This document shows positions 33,905 through 43,155 of a stretch of DNA of 64,000 bases, piece by piece. The stretch covers positions 1 through 64,000 of the forward strand of contig FR884182.1 in the NCBI GenBank assembly GCA_000435515.1, read 5' to 3'. Numbering within the stretch: the first letter of the stretch is position 1; every line of letters starts with the position of its first letter. This DNA is from Firmicutes bacterium CAG:582 (GTDB lineage: Bacteria; Bacillota_I; Bacilli_A; RF39; UBA660). The notes beneath the pieces were generated by a model that had not been told where the DNA came from, did not search any database, and saw nothing but the letters and a program-made list of their open reading frames with translations. Position numbers and translations under genes: made by a program.

Positions 33905-35314
33905 CTAGGAGAGAACAAGGCGGAACCCGAGGCCAGCACCGGCACCTCCTGTGCCCCTATTGAAGTAGAACTGACCTGCAAGAACTCCATTGCCGTAATG
34001 GCCGCCTCGATGGAACCAAGGATACGAGGAGTCAACAAAGTCCGAAGAGTCGCCGTACCAACTATTATGGTATCTAGAGTTGTTGTCTCCGTCCAAATAT
34101 GTTTTAAATGGTCCCATTTCTCCAGTTGCATCTCCAAGTATTCTATATTGATAAGATGTAAATGTTGATGATGCAGAGTATACATCATAATATTTAGAAT
34201 CATAGTTAGCAAGCGTTGTAGCACTAAAACCACTTAATCCTAATTGACCACTCATATATGAAGCTACATATTCGTGTGCTCCACCTGACATATCATATAT
34301 CCCACTTATATTTCCAGTAGTTGTTGCAAGATAACCAATACTTGTATTATAGGCGTTATTATATGTGTTTCCATCACCATATGTTCCTGGATATGTTTGT
34401 TGATTTGTACTTGGAAGTGATGAATATCCAGTTTTATATGAACTGTTATTATTAATATTAACTTCCGCATTGATTCCATATTTGGAATGGCTTAAATATG
34501 CTACTGCTCCCCATTCTGTATTTTTCATCATATGGGAGTTCATTGCTCTTTTATAATTATATGATACTGTAAACATATTCATGACTGTTGAATTTCTCCA
34601 TGAATATGAGTTTGGTTTTACAATTATTTTGCTTGAATCACTTGAGTTCACTTGAGCTGCAGTTGTACTTGTTGCTCCTTTATATCCCGTTTCAAACTTA
34701 CCAGCCCAGAAGCCATTTACTCCCATGCTTATAAATGCTGGATGAGTCATGTATTCTCCGTTTTTACAATTTCCACTTGACCCACTTGTCATTGGAGTTT
34801 TACATGATACTCCTGAAATATCTGTTGTATTAGTTGTATCAAACACGATATCTATTTCATGAATATTTTTTGAAGCTGTTCCAGTATTCCATAACTTATA
34901 TTTATATTTTGGAATCCATACGAAGTAACTTTGAATATCGCTTTCTTTTATTGTATCTCCTACTTTATAACTTGCACCACTATTAAGGATAACTGCATTT
35001 GCCCAAACTTTATCACAGTAGTTATACCATACTTTACTTGTATCAGCATATGTTACAGTTCCATCATCTGACAATTTTACTGGTATTAAACCATCTTTTA
35101 AAACTGGCTCTGCAACTCCTTTTGAGCAAGAAGTTAAATTAGATGCTTTACTATAAAGCTCATCTAATGCATCTTGTACATTTTTGGATTTTAATAAAGA
35201 TGAAGAATTATCATAATATACATCTTTTCCAATAATTAAATCTGCGGCATATGCTACACTTACAAATAGTATTAATGCACACATACCAATTATTAATATT
35301 TTTTTATTTTTCAT
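33905..35314 (-). CDS. DGR-diversified secreted protein with FGE/C-type-lectin-like fold
   Basis: This 469-aa protein has an N-terminal signal peptide or anchor (residues 1-24, ending VAYAAD). A linker follows, then an FGE-sulfatase-like region (FVWIPKYKYKLW; WAGKFETGY; KNTEWGAVAYLSHSKYG; GNISGIYDMSGGAHEYVA), the CLec-type scaffold used by many DGR targets. The last 50 residues (420-469) are the variable repeat. Compared with the TR it differs at residues 423, 425, 435, 439, 441, 450, 454, 459, 461 and 462, mainly Asn to Ser, Asp, His, Tyr or Gly. The conserved end GFRLVLS is fixed. It is a likely surface ligand-binding protein, co-transcribed with the gene 12 nt upstream. Confidence 0.93.
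   Translation of the reverse strand: MKNKKILIIGMCALILFVSVAYAADLIIGKDVYYDNSSSLLKSKNVQDALDELYSKASNLTSCSKGVAEPVLKDGLIPVKLSDDGTVTYADTSKVWYNYCDKVWANAVILNSGASYKVGDTIKESDIQSYFVWIPKYKYKLWNTGTASKNIHEIDIVFDTTNTTDISGVSCKTPMTSGSSGNCKNGEYMTHPAFISMGVNGFWAGKFETGYKGATSTTAAQVNSSDSSKIIVKPNSYSWRNSTVMNMFTVSYNYKRAMNSHMMKNTEWGAVAYLSHSKYGINAEVNINNNSSYKTGYSSLPSTNQQTYPGTYGDGNTYNNAYNTSIGYLATTTGNISGIYDMSGGAHEYVASYMSGQLGLSGFSATTLANYDSKYYDVYSASSTFTSYQYRILGDATGEMGPFKTYLDGDNNSRYHNSWYGDSSDFVDSSYPWFHRGGHYGNGVLAGQFYFNRGTGGAGAGLGFRLVLS
33908..34057 (-). repeat. DGR variable repeat (VR), 150 bp
   Basis: This is the variable copy of the TR at 33561-33710, forming exactly codons 420-469 of the target gene. Matching is gapless, 136 of 150 identical, and every mismatch corresponds to an A in the TR sense strand. 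Homology stops precisely before the TAG stop codon, so the IMH-type fixed end is at 33908-33930. Confidence 0.97.
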
Positions 35315-35326
35315 AACACCACTCCT

Positions 35327-36127
35327 CTAAACTAACATCGAATTAATTTCATCTATTGCACATTGAACTGTTTCACAAGTTGATTTTGATTTTGTACTAT
35401 CATATTTAGTATATCTAGCATGTAAAATAGACCAATCTGCATAGAAAATTTCATCTTCATTATCTTCTATCTTTGTTTTTTCATTAATGTTTTCTTTATT
35501 CTTATTAAACCAACCAAGAAAAATTGAATTTCCTCTAACTGTAGTTGGTAAACCTTCATAAGTAGTATTTCCATCATATATTGTATAAGGTTTATCAATA
35601 CTAGCCCCAATCGAAGAATAGAAAACAGCTTTGTTTTTCTTAACCATTGTATCGCGTGATACATTTTCGTATGTTAATCTACATAAAATTGTCTTTTCAG
35701 TTGTATCACTTTTGCTTATTGTCATCTCTCCAGAATTGATTTGTTGAGCACTAATTAGAGAATCAAAATTATTAGTGATATTTAATGTCGTATTATCACT
35801 TGCTGAACAACTTAACTTAGCGGATTCATCATACTCTGTTGCATTATTTCTAATATAATAATTGATTTTTAATGTTGAACCACTCATAGTAAATGTGAAA
35901 CTTGATAAATCATTTGATAAATAATCAAAATGATTTTTAGAATCTATAAATACATTTCCAATGTAACAGTCTAAATCACTTAAGTTAACAGCTAATAAAG
36001 CCACTCCATTTGTAGATAACTTACTGCTAACCTTTGCATAACCTATTGTCATAAGAACTAGACAACATATTAGTATGCTATGTTTAGATAAATGATAATT
36101 TTTTAATTTATTTGCAACTTTTTTCAC
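35327..36127 (-). CDS. Secreted partner protein of the DGR target
   Basis: This 266-aa protein has a signal-anchor segment (residues about 17-45), then a beta-rich domain with two conserved cysteine pairs, and a C-terminal InlB-like fragment (IFLGWFNKNKENINE...FYADW). The N-terminal half resembles, in style, the exported module of the 57.5-kb surface protein. The start is GTG at 36127 with AGAGGT. Only 12 nt separate it from the target, so they share a transcript; the pair may form a surface complex. The function is unknown. Confidence 0.75.
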   Translation of the reverse strand: MKKVANKLKNYHLSKHSILICCLVLMTIGYAKVSSKLSTNGVALLAVNLSDLDCYIGNVFIDSKNHFDYLSNDLSSFTFTMSGSTLKINYYIRNNATEYDESAKLSCSASDNTTLNITNNFDSLISAQQINSGEMTISKSDTTEKTILCRLTYENVSRDTMVKKNKAVFYSSIGASIDKPYTIYDGNTTYEGLPTTVRGNSIFLGWFNKNKENINEKTKIEDNEDEIFYADWSILHARYTKYDSTKSKSTCETVQCAIDEINSMLV

Positions 36128-36255
36128 ATCTTTTACCTCTAATTATCTATACTTTCTTTATTCTTAATTTAACTATAGCACAAATATTTCTTGCAGTAAA
36201 TAGTTCATGTGAATATTTTTGTTTAAATAATATCATACTTGTAATGAGGTGTGTT

Positions 36256-36537
36256 ATGAGATTAAACTTTAAAAGTTTGCCTGAACTTTTAGCATTTAAT
36301 ATCAAATATTACCGTTATTTGAACGGTTATTCTCAAGAAAAACTGGCTGAATTATGTAAGTTAAGCCCAAGATATTTAACAGATATTGAAAGAGGAATAC
36401 ATTGTCCTCCAATTTCTAGGCTTGAGGTTTTAGCCAAAGCACTTAACATAGAGCCGTATGAATTATTGCTAAATGAAGATCGAGATAAGAAAATAATTCA
36501 AAAAATGAAATCATTCAGGCAATATAATCAAAAATAA
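36256..36537 (+). CDS. XRE-family transcriptional regulator
   Basis: This 93-aa protein is a Cro/CI-type helix-turn-helix regulator: SLPELLAFNIKYYR, then SQEKLAELCKLSPRYLTDIERG, and a third helix ending LEVLAKALNIEPYELL. The ATG at 36256 follows GAGGTGTG; the longer upstream reading has no ribosome-binding site and is rejected. It is divergent from the secreted partner/target operon with a shared 128-nt intergenic region and is the obvious candidate to regulate it (inference). No cofactor domain is visible. Confidence 0.88.
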   Translation: MRLNFKSLPELLAFNIKYYRYLNGYSQEKLAELCKLSPRYLTDIERGIHCPPISRLEVLAKALNIEPYELLLNEDRDKKIIQKMKSFRQYNQK

Positions 36538-36566
36538 AAACGAATCGTATGATTCGCTTTTATTTT
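36534..36566. terminator. Bidirectional terminator
   Basis: A CGAATC/GATTCG stem with a GTAT loop is followed by T-rich tracts in both directions. It serves the XRE gene and the convergent coiled-coil gene. Confidence 0.75.
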
Positions 36567-36575
36567 GAAATGTTT

Positions 36576-37016
36576 TTAGTTTTTATATAGTTCATCATAT
36601 TCTTCTTGTGCTTCAATAGCTTCTAGAAATGATAATTTAGCTTCACTTATTGCAAGCACAGCAAGTGATATACAACTTGATGAATATTCTAATCTGTCAT
36701 CGATATATTTTTCTAATTTTTCTTTATCCTTTAATTCTTTTTTCTCTTCTAATTTAGATTTAAGATTATTTATATCATCTTGAATTTTAGTTATATGACT
36801 AGAAAACTTTTCGTGAGTTTCTTGTTGTTTTCTTTTAATGTTTTCTTTTGCAGCATCAATATTCTTTTTAGTTTCATCTATTTTTTTGTCAACCTCATCT
36901 TTGGCATACATGCATTCTAAAACTGTAGTTTCAGTTGCATCCTTTAGATGTTTATTAACCTCATCAAATTCCTTATTAATCTTTTTTAATTTTTCTTTCA
37001 TTTCTTTTTCTTTCAT
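36576..37016 (-). CDS. Coiled-coil cytoplasmic protein
   Basis: This 146-aa protein is very rich in Lys and Glu with heptad-like spacing over residues about 1-105 (KIDETKKNIDAAKENIKR), then an alanine-rich helix (AVLAISEAKLSFLEAIEAQ). It has no signal or membrane segment. Likely a helical bundle or filament-forming protein; no family recognised. GGAGAG precedes the ATG. Confidence 0.7.
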   Translation of the reverse strand: MKEKEMKEKLKKINKEFDEVNKHLKDATETTVLECMYAKDEVDKKIDETKKNIDAAKENIKRKQQETHEKFSSHITKIQDDINNLKSKLEEKKELKDKEKLEKYIDDRLEYSSSCISLAVLAISEAKLSFLEAIEAQEEYDELYKN

Positions 37017-37166
37017 AAAAAATCTCTCCTATCCTATCTTATTATACCTACTATTTATAGATTAATACTCTAATCTATAAATAGATTGTAATATTTTTAA
37101 GTATTTTTGATAAGAGCAAAAAAAATAATTTGTATGTTATCTATACAAATTTATCTTTTTGTTATT

Positions 37167-37532
37167 TTATTTATTATTGTCTTTCAAATTATTTCTTAAA
37201 ATAACCTTGAAACAATCTCTTTCATCATAAAATTCTGGAGCGGAAAGTCCATATTTTTCCATTTCTCTTTTCATAGTTGGTATTCCCGAGTATCTATTTT
37301 CAATGTAATCCAATTCTTCAAGAATTCGTATTATAGTAAAATTTTGAACTTCTAAAAAGGACGCCGTTTTCAATTTTTCTAATTTGTTTGAACCATATAA
37401 TGCTCCTGGGCTTACTATTTCTATTCTATCACTATATATATACACAGAAATGTATGAACTCTCAGTTTTAAAATAATTGTATTTTCGCAAAATATCTATC
37501 GCGTTTGAATATATCCTCTTCCATAAAGTCAT
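37167..37532 (-). pseudogene. C-terminal fragment of an AlbA_2/COG2865-type ATP-binding regulator
   Basis: This 121-aa frame resembles only the C-terminal part of the AlbA_2/RecG-like ATP-binding regulators: ISVYIYSDRIEIVSPGALYG, a SFLEVQNFTIIRILEELDYIE segment and YSGIPTMKREMEKYGLSAPEF, followed by FKVILRN. The N-terminal DNA/nucleic-acid-binding domain and the first half of the ATPase-like domain are absent, and the first 25 residues do not match the family. It is probably a decayed remnant. Confidence 0.6.
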
Positions 37533-37585
37533 TTCCTATAGATATATAACACTTTAAAAAGTTGCTTTTCTTCTTTTTTCATTTA

Positions 37586-37612
37586 AAAACTACAGTTTTA
37601 AACTGTAGTTTT
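37586..37612 (-). terminator. Bce operon terminator
   Basis: AAACTACAGTTT and AAACTGTAGTTT form an almost perfect palindrome with T runs on both sides. It ends the operon whose last gene stops at 37619. Confidence 0.8.
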
Positions 37613-37618
37613 GTGTGT

Positions 37619-39640
37619 TTATTTTTTTATAATATTTTTACTGCATAAATATGTTATTAGGAAATATCCTCCGTATATAAACACAATAATCATACTGGTA
37701 AATATAACGGATTTTAATAAGCCATTGTTTCCAAACGTTTCAAGGATTTTTAAAGCAAAACGCATACCAAATATCGAATGTATTATAGCAAGCAATAATG
37801 GTGTCATAAAGAAGATAAATATTTCCCTGAATAACGATTTTCGTATTAATTTATCATCAGCGCCAATGCGTCTTAAAATGATATATCTACTACGATTGTC
37901 ACTAGCTTCACTTAAATTCTTTAATGCAAGTATAGCCGCACTGGATATCAAGAAAACAACACCTAAGTATATTCCTAGAAAAGTTACAATTACTCCTAAT
38001 CCAACTGATGAATCTTCTAAATCAGTTTTAAATGAGTATCCAACGTTTCCAATATAGGAATTTGCTTTTTTAAAAATGTCATCAACCTCATATTTTTTAT
38101 CGCGTTTTTTCTCTTTATAAATTCCAGTAAAATAATTATATTTTGGTTTTATTCCTTTCAATACAGAATCTGGAACAACAATTATACCTGTATTAAGCTT
38201 ATTATTTGAAATCTCAACAAAGCCATCGATACATTTTTTATATTTTGGTTTTAATTCATGATTATAAATTTTCACTTTAGTGTCCTTTTTTAAAGCCTCA
38301 TTTCTCATACTCATCATTATTTCAAAATTAGCAACAATTATATATTCATCTTCATTTAGTCTTAATTCACTTTTCTTATACAATCCAGCTATTTTATTAT
38401 AGTCACTTAGGGGCATAATAACCTCAAGAGGATCATCTTCAAAACCATATTTTTTTGTAAAATACTCATACATATTACCTACTGAATTAGAAAAATAGAA
38501 GTTCTCATCATAGTATAAATTAATTGACGTGTATTCACTTAAGTAATTGTTATAATTGAATTTATTTTTGTCATATCTTTCTTGAACAGTTAAGTTATTA
38601 TATTCTGAGTCATCAAAATCATCATCGTCATGACTATAAAATACTAGAGTTTGAACATCAGCTGGCGTTAATTCTTCTAAATTTTTTGTAAGAGATTCTC
38701 TTAAAGAAAAGGAACAAGATAATGCACATATTGTAATAAATAACATTAAACAGATTATGCTCATTGAAACAACAGTAGTGTTTATCTTACTGCTTAATTG
38801 CCTTAGCATGAACGAATTTAATCCATTATAGTATATTCCTTTAATCTTACTTACTATTTTCAATACAAGTCCAGATAAACTCCACATTATTAAAAATGTA
38901 GAAATGACTCCATATATAATTGGTTTTATAATATCCTTTATATTTTTTAAATTGGATAAACCATCAGTTACCATATAGTACGCATATCCAAGTAAAGCAC
39001 AAGCAAACACAAATACTAGTAAGCATACTAGTGGGTTTTTAATCTTAATTTTTTCGTTCTTTTTGCTTGAATAAAGCAAATCTATTAATTTGCATCTTGT
39101 AACCACTGACGTATTAAATATCATAACTATTAAATACATTATTCCAAAATACACAAAAGTTTTTAACATAGCTGAAGTTGAAAATACAAAATGATATTTT
39201 TCCATATCCGCATCAAAAAGGGATGCAATAATAATACTCATACCTTGAGATAAGAAAACTCCAAGAAGAATACCTGCTGCTAAGGAAATTATACCAATCA
39301 TTAAGGTTTCTAAAAACAATATGAACGATATTTTTCTTTTACTCATACCTAATGTCAAATAAATACCAAATTCTTTATTTCTTCGTTTTATTAAAAATCT
39401 GCTTGCATAAATTATTAGAGCCCCTAGGATAAATGATACAAAAACGCTTGTTGCAGATAAGACGGATTCTAGTAAACCAATTATTTCTTCGGTTCTCGAA
39501 CTTATTTTTAACATTACGACTTGAGAATCAATTGAATTAAAAATATAAAATATTGATACTCCTAGTACTAGAGTAAAAAAGTATATCGCATAATCTTTAA
39601 AACTCTTTTTTATATTTTTAAACGATAATTTAGCGATCAC
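37619..39640 (-). CDS. bceB: BceB-type ABC transporter permease
   Basis: This 673-aa FtsX-like permease of the bacitracin/lantibiotic type has ten predicted transmembrane helices and a large extracellular domain of about 200 residues (about 325-520) between helices 7 and 8, diagnostic of BceB/VraG. The N-terminus LSFKNIKKSFKDYAIYFFTL matches the family. It exports or unloads peptide antibiotics from lipid targets and is the sensor for the BceS kinase. The start is GTG at 39640, after GGAGGGG; it overlaps bceA by 11 nt. Confidence 0.9.
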   Translation of the reverse strand: MIAKLSFKNIKKSFKDYAIYFFTLVLGVSIFYIFNSIDSQVVMLKISSRTEEIIGLLESVLSATSVFVSFILGALIIYASRFLIKRRNKEFGIYLTLGMSKRKISFILFLETLMIGIISLAAGILLGVFLSQGMSIIIASLFDADMEKYHFVFSTSAMLKTFVYFGIMYLIVMIFNTSVVTRCKLIDLLYSSKKNEKIKIKNPLVCLLVFVFACALLGYAYYMVTDGLSNLKNIKDIIKPIIYGVISTFLIMWSLSGLVLKIVSKIKGIYYNGLNSFMLRQLSSKINTTVVSMSIICLMLFITICALSCSFSLRESLTKNLEELTPADVQTLVFYSHDDDDFDDSEYNNLTVQERYDKNKFNYNNYLSEYTSINLYYDENFYFSNSVGNMYEYFTKKYGFEDDPLEVIMPLSDYNKIAGLYKKSELRLNEDEYIIVANFEIMMSMRNEALKKDTKVKIYNHELKPKYKKCIDGFVEISNNKLNTGIIVVPDSVLKGIKPKYNYFTGIYKEKKRDKKYEVDDIFKKANSYIGNVGYSFKTDLEDSSVGLGVIVTFLGIYLGVVFLISSAAILALKNLSEASDNRSRYIILRRIGADDKLIRKSLFREIFIFFMTPLLLAIIHSIFGMRFALKILETFGNNGLLKSVIFTSMIIVFIYGGYFLITYLCSKNIIKK

Positions 39641-40394
39641 TTAAATCCCCTCCAAGTATAGTTACAACATCGATAATCTTGTCGAAGAATTCTTTTCTAT
39701 CCAAGTTCCCTTTTTCTATTTCATTAAATATACGACCATCCTTAATAAATATTACTCGGCTTGAATAAGATGCAGTATAAGCGTCATGCGTAACCATTAA
39801 AATAGTCGAATTTTTTTCTTTGTTTAAATATTCTAGGCGTTCAAGAAGCATTTTCGCTGATTTTGAATCAAGTGCTCCAGTTGGTTCATCAGCAAGAATC
39901 AATGATGGATTTGTAATTATTGCACGAGCAGATGCTACTCTTTGCTTTTCTCCACCACTCATTTGATAAGGAAATTTATCAAGTACATGTGTAATATTTA
40001 AATATTTACTAACTTCCTTTATTAATTCATCTAAATTTTTTACACTTTTGTTTTGAATAGACAAAGCAAGAGCTATATTATCATACGCAGTTAAAGTATC
40101 AAGTAAATTGAAATCTTGAAAAATAAAACCTAATTCTTCTCTTCTAAATTCACTTAATTTATTTCCTTTCAAAGTTGTGACATCCAAGTCATTTAAATAG
40201 ATATGACCGCTGGTAACTTTATCAATTGTTGAAATACAATTTAGAAGAGTTGTTTTACCACTTCCACTTGCTCCCATAATTGCGATAAATTCACCACGTT
40301 CAACGTCAAAACTTATGTTATCAATAGCTTTAGTTAAACTCGATTTACTACCATAATATTTTTCAATTGAATCAATTTTTAATATTTTTTCCAT
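39630..40394 (-). CDS. bceA: BceA-type ABC transporter ATPase
   Basis: This 254-aa ATPase has Walker A GASGSGKTT (residues 41-49), Q-loop FQDFNLLD, signature MSGGEKQR, Walker B LILADEPTGALD and H-loop MVTHD. It is the partner of the permease that follows. The ATG at 40394 has AGGTGA upstream; the preceding in-frame GTG is inside that ribosome-binding site. Members of this family give resistance to bacitracin, nisin or similar peptides. Confidence 0.93.
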   Translation of the reverse strand: MEKILKIDSIEKYYGSKSSLTKAIDNISFDVERGEFIAIMGASGSGKTTLLNCISTIDKVTSGHIYLNDLDVTTLKGNKLSEFRREELGFIFQDFNLLDTLTAYDNIALALSIQNKSVKNLDELIKEVSKYLNITHVLDKFPYQMSGGEKQRVASARAIITNPSLILADEPTGALDSKSAKMLLERLEYLNKEKNSTILMVTHDAYTASYSSRVIFIKDGRIFNEIEKGNLDRKEFFDKIIDVVTILGGDLSDR

Positions 40395-40481
40395 ATATTT
40401 CACCTTCCATGCTTTGATTATATGCTAACTTTATTAATTAATCGCGATTCTAATATTTCAATATCTTACAATTTTGTAAGG

Positions 40482-41492
40482 TTAAATCTTATAAAGGTCA
40501 TTTTTACCAAAAGTAATTGTTATTTCAAAATATTTATTTTCTTCACTTGTTGCACTTATTTTATGTCCAAGTTTTTCAATGAGTTTTTTACTTATGTAAA
40601 GACCAAATCCAGTTGAATTGCGCATCTTTCTTCCGTTTTCTCCAGTAAATGATTTATCAAAAACGTGTTTTAAATCACTGGCATTTACACCTATTCCATT
40701 GTCTTTAATATGTAAAGTCGTCTCTTTTTCATTATCTTCAATATAAAACATAATATATGAATTCCTACTATTATCAGAATACTTAATAGAATTATTAATT
40801 ATTTGATTAAGAATGAATACAAGCCATTTTGAATCGGTTAAAACTTTAACATTTTTAACATCAACAGTAACATCAATATGATTTTCAAGTATAGAATCTT
40901 TATTTTTTAAAAGCACTTCATTAATAATTTTATCCATACTTGCTTCTTTAATTAAAAAATCTTTTTCAGCGTAGTTACTTCTAACATAATAAAGGATTTG
41001 ATCAGTTAAATTATCTAAACTATTTAATTGATCTAAAAAATTCTTATTAATAGTTTTATTGTTATGGTACATAAGCATAAGCCCTGCTATAGGTATTTTT
41101 ATCTCATGAATCCACATCTCCACATATTCTTTAAAGTCTTCTGTTTCATTTCGGTAATTGTTGATATTCTCCATCATTGACTTATCAATTTTATATAAAG
41201 CATCATAAAACACTTTTCCATCTAAAAATTCAGGTTCTTCTAAAGTCTCTAAAATCAAATATTTTTTATCCAATAAATTCAAGTTATTTAGAAAGTTATC
41301 ATAATATTTTTTCCTTTTCAAATAAAAAGTAAAAAAGTCGACAATAAAATAAATACTCAATAAACTCAAAACCATAATAGTTAAATATTTATTTACACCA
41401 AATAAATCAAGTAGAAATAATAAAATGATAACTAATATTATAAATAGTATTATATTTTCTTTTTTTTCTTTTATATATGTTCCTATATTCAT
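40482..41492 (-). CDS. bceS: BceS-type intramembrane-sensing histidine kinase
   Basis: This 336-aa kinase has two closely spaced transmembrane helices (about residues 13-30 and 36-55) with almost no extracellular loop, typical of kinases that sense through their transporter. The phosphorylated His is His129 in WIHEIKIPIAG. The N, G1 and G2 boxes are visible (NQIINNSIKYS, DNGIG, STGFGLYISKKL). The start ATG overlaps the regulator stop as ATGA. Confidence 0.92.
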   Translation of the reverse strand: MNIGTYIKEKKENIILFIILVIILLFLLDLFGVNKYLTIMVLSLLSIYFIVDFFTFYLKRKKYYDNFLNNLNLLDKKYLILETLEEPEFLDGKVFYDALYKIDKSMMENINNYRNETEDFKEYVEMWIHEIKIPIAGLMLMYHNNKTINKNFLDQLNSLDNLTDQILYYVRSNYAEKDFLIKEASMDKIINEVLLKNKDSILENHIDVTVDVKNVKVLTDSKWLVFILNQIINNSIKYSDNSRNSYIMFYIEDNEKETTLHIKDNGIGVNASDLKHVFDKSFTGENGRKMRNSTGFGLYISKKLIEKLGHKISATSEENKYFEITITFGKNDLYKI

Positions 41493-42151
41493 AACAAGAT
41501 ATACCCTAGCCCCTTCTTAGTTTCAATTGCATCATTTAATGAAGCATCACTTAGTTTACTTCTTAAACGGCTTATATTAACTGTTAAAGCATTATCATTA
41601 ACATATTCGTCATTATTCCAAAGAGTCGTCATAATTTCATCTCTAGATACAATCTTACCCAAATTGTCAAACAAACACATAAATATTATCATTTCGTTTT
41701 TAGTAAGTTCAATTACTTTATCACCACTTTCCAACTCACAACGCGATTTATTAATAAAAAATCCTCGATACATCTTATTTTGTTCTGTATTATCACATCT
41801 TTTTAATACAGATTGAATTCTTAATATTAAAATATTAGGATTATAAGGCTTCGTTATATAATCATCTGCTCCATAAGTGATTGATAAAGCCTCATCAAGC
41901 TCATTATTGTTGCTAGTAACCATAATAACAGGAATATTGCTCTTTTCTCTTATTTTTTTTAATACTTCTTTACCATTTAAGCATGGAATATTGATATCAA
42001 GCAAAACTAAATCAGCGTTACTTGCAAGTAAAGACTCATCAACATTTGAAAAATCTTCAACACAATAAGCATCATAGTTGGCATTTTTAAGAAGACGAAC
42101 TAGTTCTTTTCTAATTGTTTCATCATCTTCTACTATAGCAATTTTCTTCAT
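41489..42151 (-). CDS. bceR: BceR-type response regulator
   Basis: This 220-aa OmpR/PhoB-family regulator has acidic residues Asp9/Asp10, phospho-acceptor Asp52 (VLLDINIP) and Lys101 (TKPYNP) in the receiver, and a winged-helix domain (LTKNEMIIFMCLF..., NALTVNISRLRSKL, TKKGLGYIL). It is the first gene of bceRSAB. Upstream there is a TATAAT -10 with a weak -35, compatible with activation. The TGA stop confirms that TGA is not read as Trp. Confidence 0.94.
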   Translation of the reverse strand: MKKIAIVEDDETIRKELVRLLKNANYDAYCVEDFSNVDESLLASNADLVLLDINIPCLNGKEVLKKIREKSNIPVIMVTSNNNELDEALSITYGADDYITKPYNPNILILRIQSVLKRCDNTEQNKMYRGFFINKSRCELESGDKVIELTKNEMIIFMCLFDNLGKIVSRDEIMTTLWNNDEYVNDNALTVNISRLRSKLSDASLNDAIETKKGLGYILL

Positions 42152-42193
42152 AGTTTCCTCCGTTACTTTATTATATCAAATTTTTTAGCTTTT

Positions 42194-43105
42194 CTACCTT
42201 ACTTTTTTGTAATGTTTTTTATCTTCATACATAGCTTCATCAGCTATTTTAGTTAAATCATTTAAACTTAAGTTTTTTTCTTTATAAGCAACCCCTATAG
42301 CGCAACTGTATTTGGTTTTATTCATTCTTTCTTTAAGTTTTTTTACAAATTCTTCAATTTCTAATTTATTTGTATTGTAACAAACAATTAAAAACTCGTC
42401 TCCTCCTACTCGATATAAACGCATATCCTTTAAAATCATTTCTTTTATCAATTCTACTAAAGTCAAAATAGCCTTATCTCCCTCATAATGGCCTAAAGTG
42501 TCATTTATTATCTTCAAATTATTTAAATCTATACTGATTATTGCATTAATTTGATTTCTGTTTTTATTTAAATCTCTTTTTAAAGGTTTTCTATTTAATG
42601 TATCTGTAAGTTCATCTTTTATATAGAAGTCGCATATTAAATATATAAAGTAAAATAATGTAAAGAAAGTGTTTCCTATATATAATTTATCTACTAAAAG
42701 GGAGATAATTAGAAAAATATATAAAACAGCACGTATATTATTATCATATTTTGGGTTATTTAAATAACTATGTAACTCAATAGCAACTAAAAATACTATA
42801 TAGCTAAAGAATACATCGGTTTTATTAAATATAAAATAGGAAATTATTAAAATAAAATTTGAAATAAAAATTAATTTTCTTGTTTTTATTGTATAAAAAG
42901 AATATAAGATAAAATTTAATAAATATAAAAAACTAGTGAAATAAGCTCCATTTAAAAATAATAAAAACTCAAATACGTTAAGAAAAAACATAATATTAAT
43001 AATCAATTTATTGGTTGTGTCCTTTAAATAAAAAATAAATGAATAATAGATAATCATTATAAAGATAAAAAAGACGAAATAATTATTTACAAATATATCA
43101 AACAT
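42194..43105 (-). CDS. Membrane diguanylate cyclase (GGDEF)
   Basis: This 303-aa protein has about seven N-terminal transmembrane helices (residues 5-160) and a C-terminal GGDEF domain. The domain has an intact signature VGGDEFLI (GGDEF 234-238) and the Mg2+ aspartate in ISIDLNNLKIINDTLGH (Asp193), so c-di-GMP synthesis is expected. There is no EAL domain here. Cyclic-di-GMP enzymes are unusual in genome-reduced Mollicutes relatives; possible outputs in this window are the pilins and exopolysaccharide. AGGGTGAT precedes the ATG. Confidence 0.92.
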   Translation of the reverse strand: MFDIFVNNYFVFFIFIMIIYYSFIFYLKDTTNKLIINIMFFLNVFEFLLFLNGAYFTSFLYLLNFILYSFYTIKTRKLIFISNFILIISYFIFNKTDVFFSYIVFLVAIELHSYLNNPKYDNNIRAVLYIFLIISLLVDKLYIGNTFFTLFYFIYLICDFYIKDELTDTLNRKPLKRDLNKNRNQINAIISIDLNNLKIINDTLGHYEGDKAILTLVELIKEMILKDMRLYRVGGDEFLIVCYNTNKLEIEEFVKKLKERMNKTKYSCAIGVAYKEKNLSLNDLTKIADEAMYEDKKHYKKVR

Positions 43106-43129
43106 TTAATCACCCTAATTAATAATATT

Positions 43130-43155
43130 AAAAAGGAAGCAAATAATTACTTCCT
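43130..43155 (-). terminator. Terminator of the paralogous pair
   Basis: GGAAGTAA and TTGCTTCC form a stem at the end of the 386-aa gene, followed by TTTTTAA on the minus strand. Confidence 0.65.

Noticed and set aside
41489..42151. Mycoplasma genetic code (TGA as Trp)
   Set aside because: TGA ends bceR, and Trp residues in recognised proteins are encoded by TGG in the stretches I checked.
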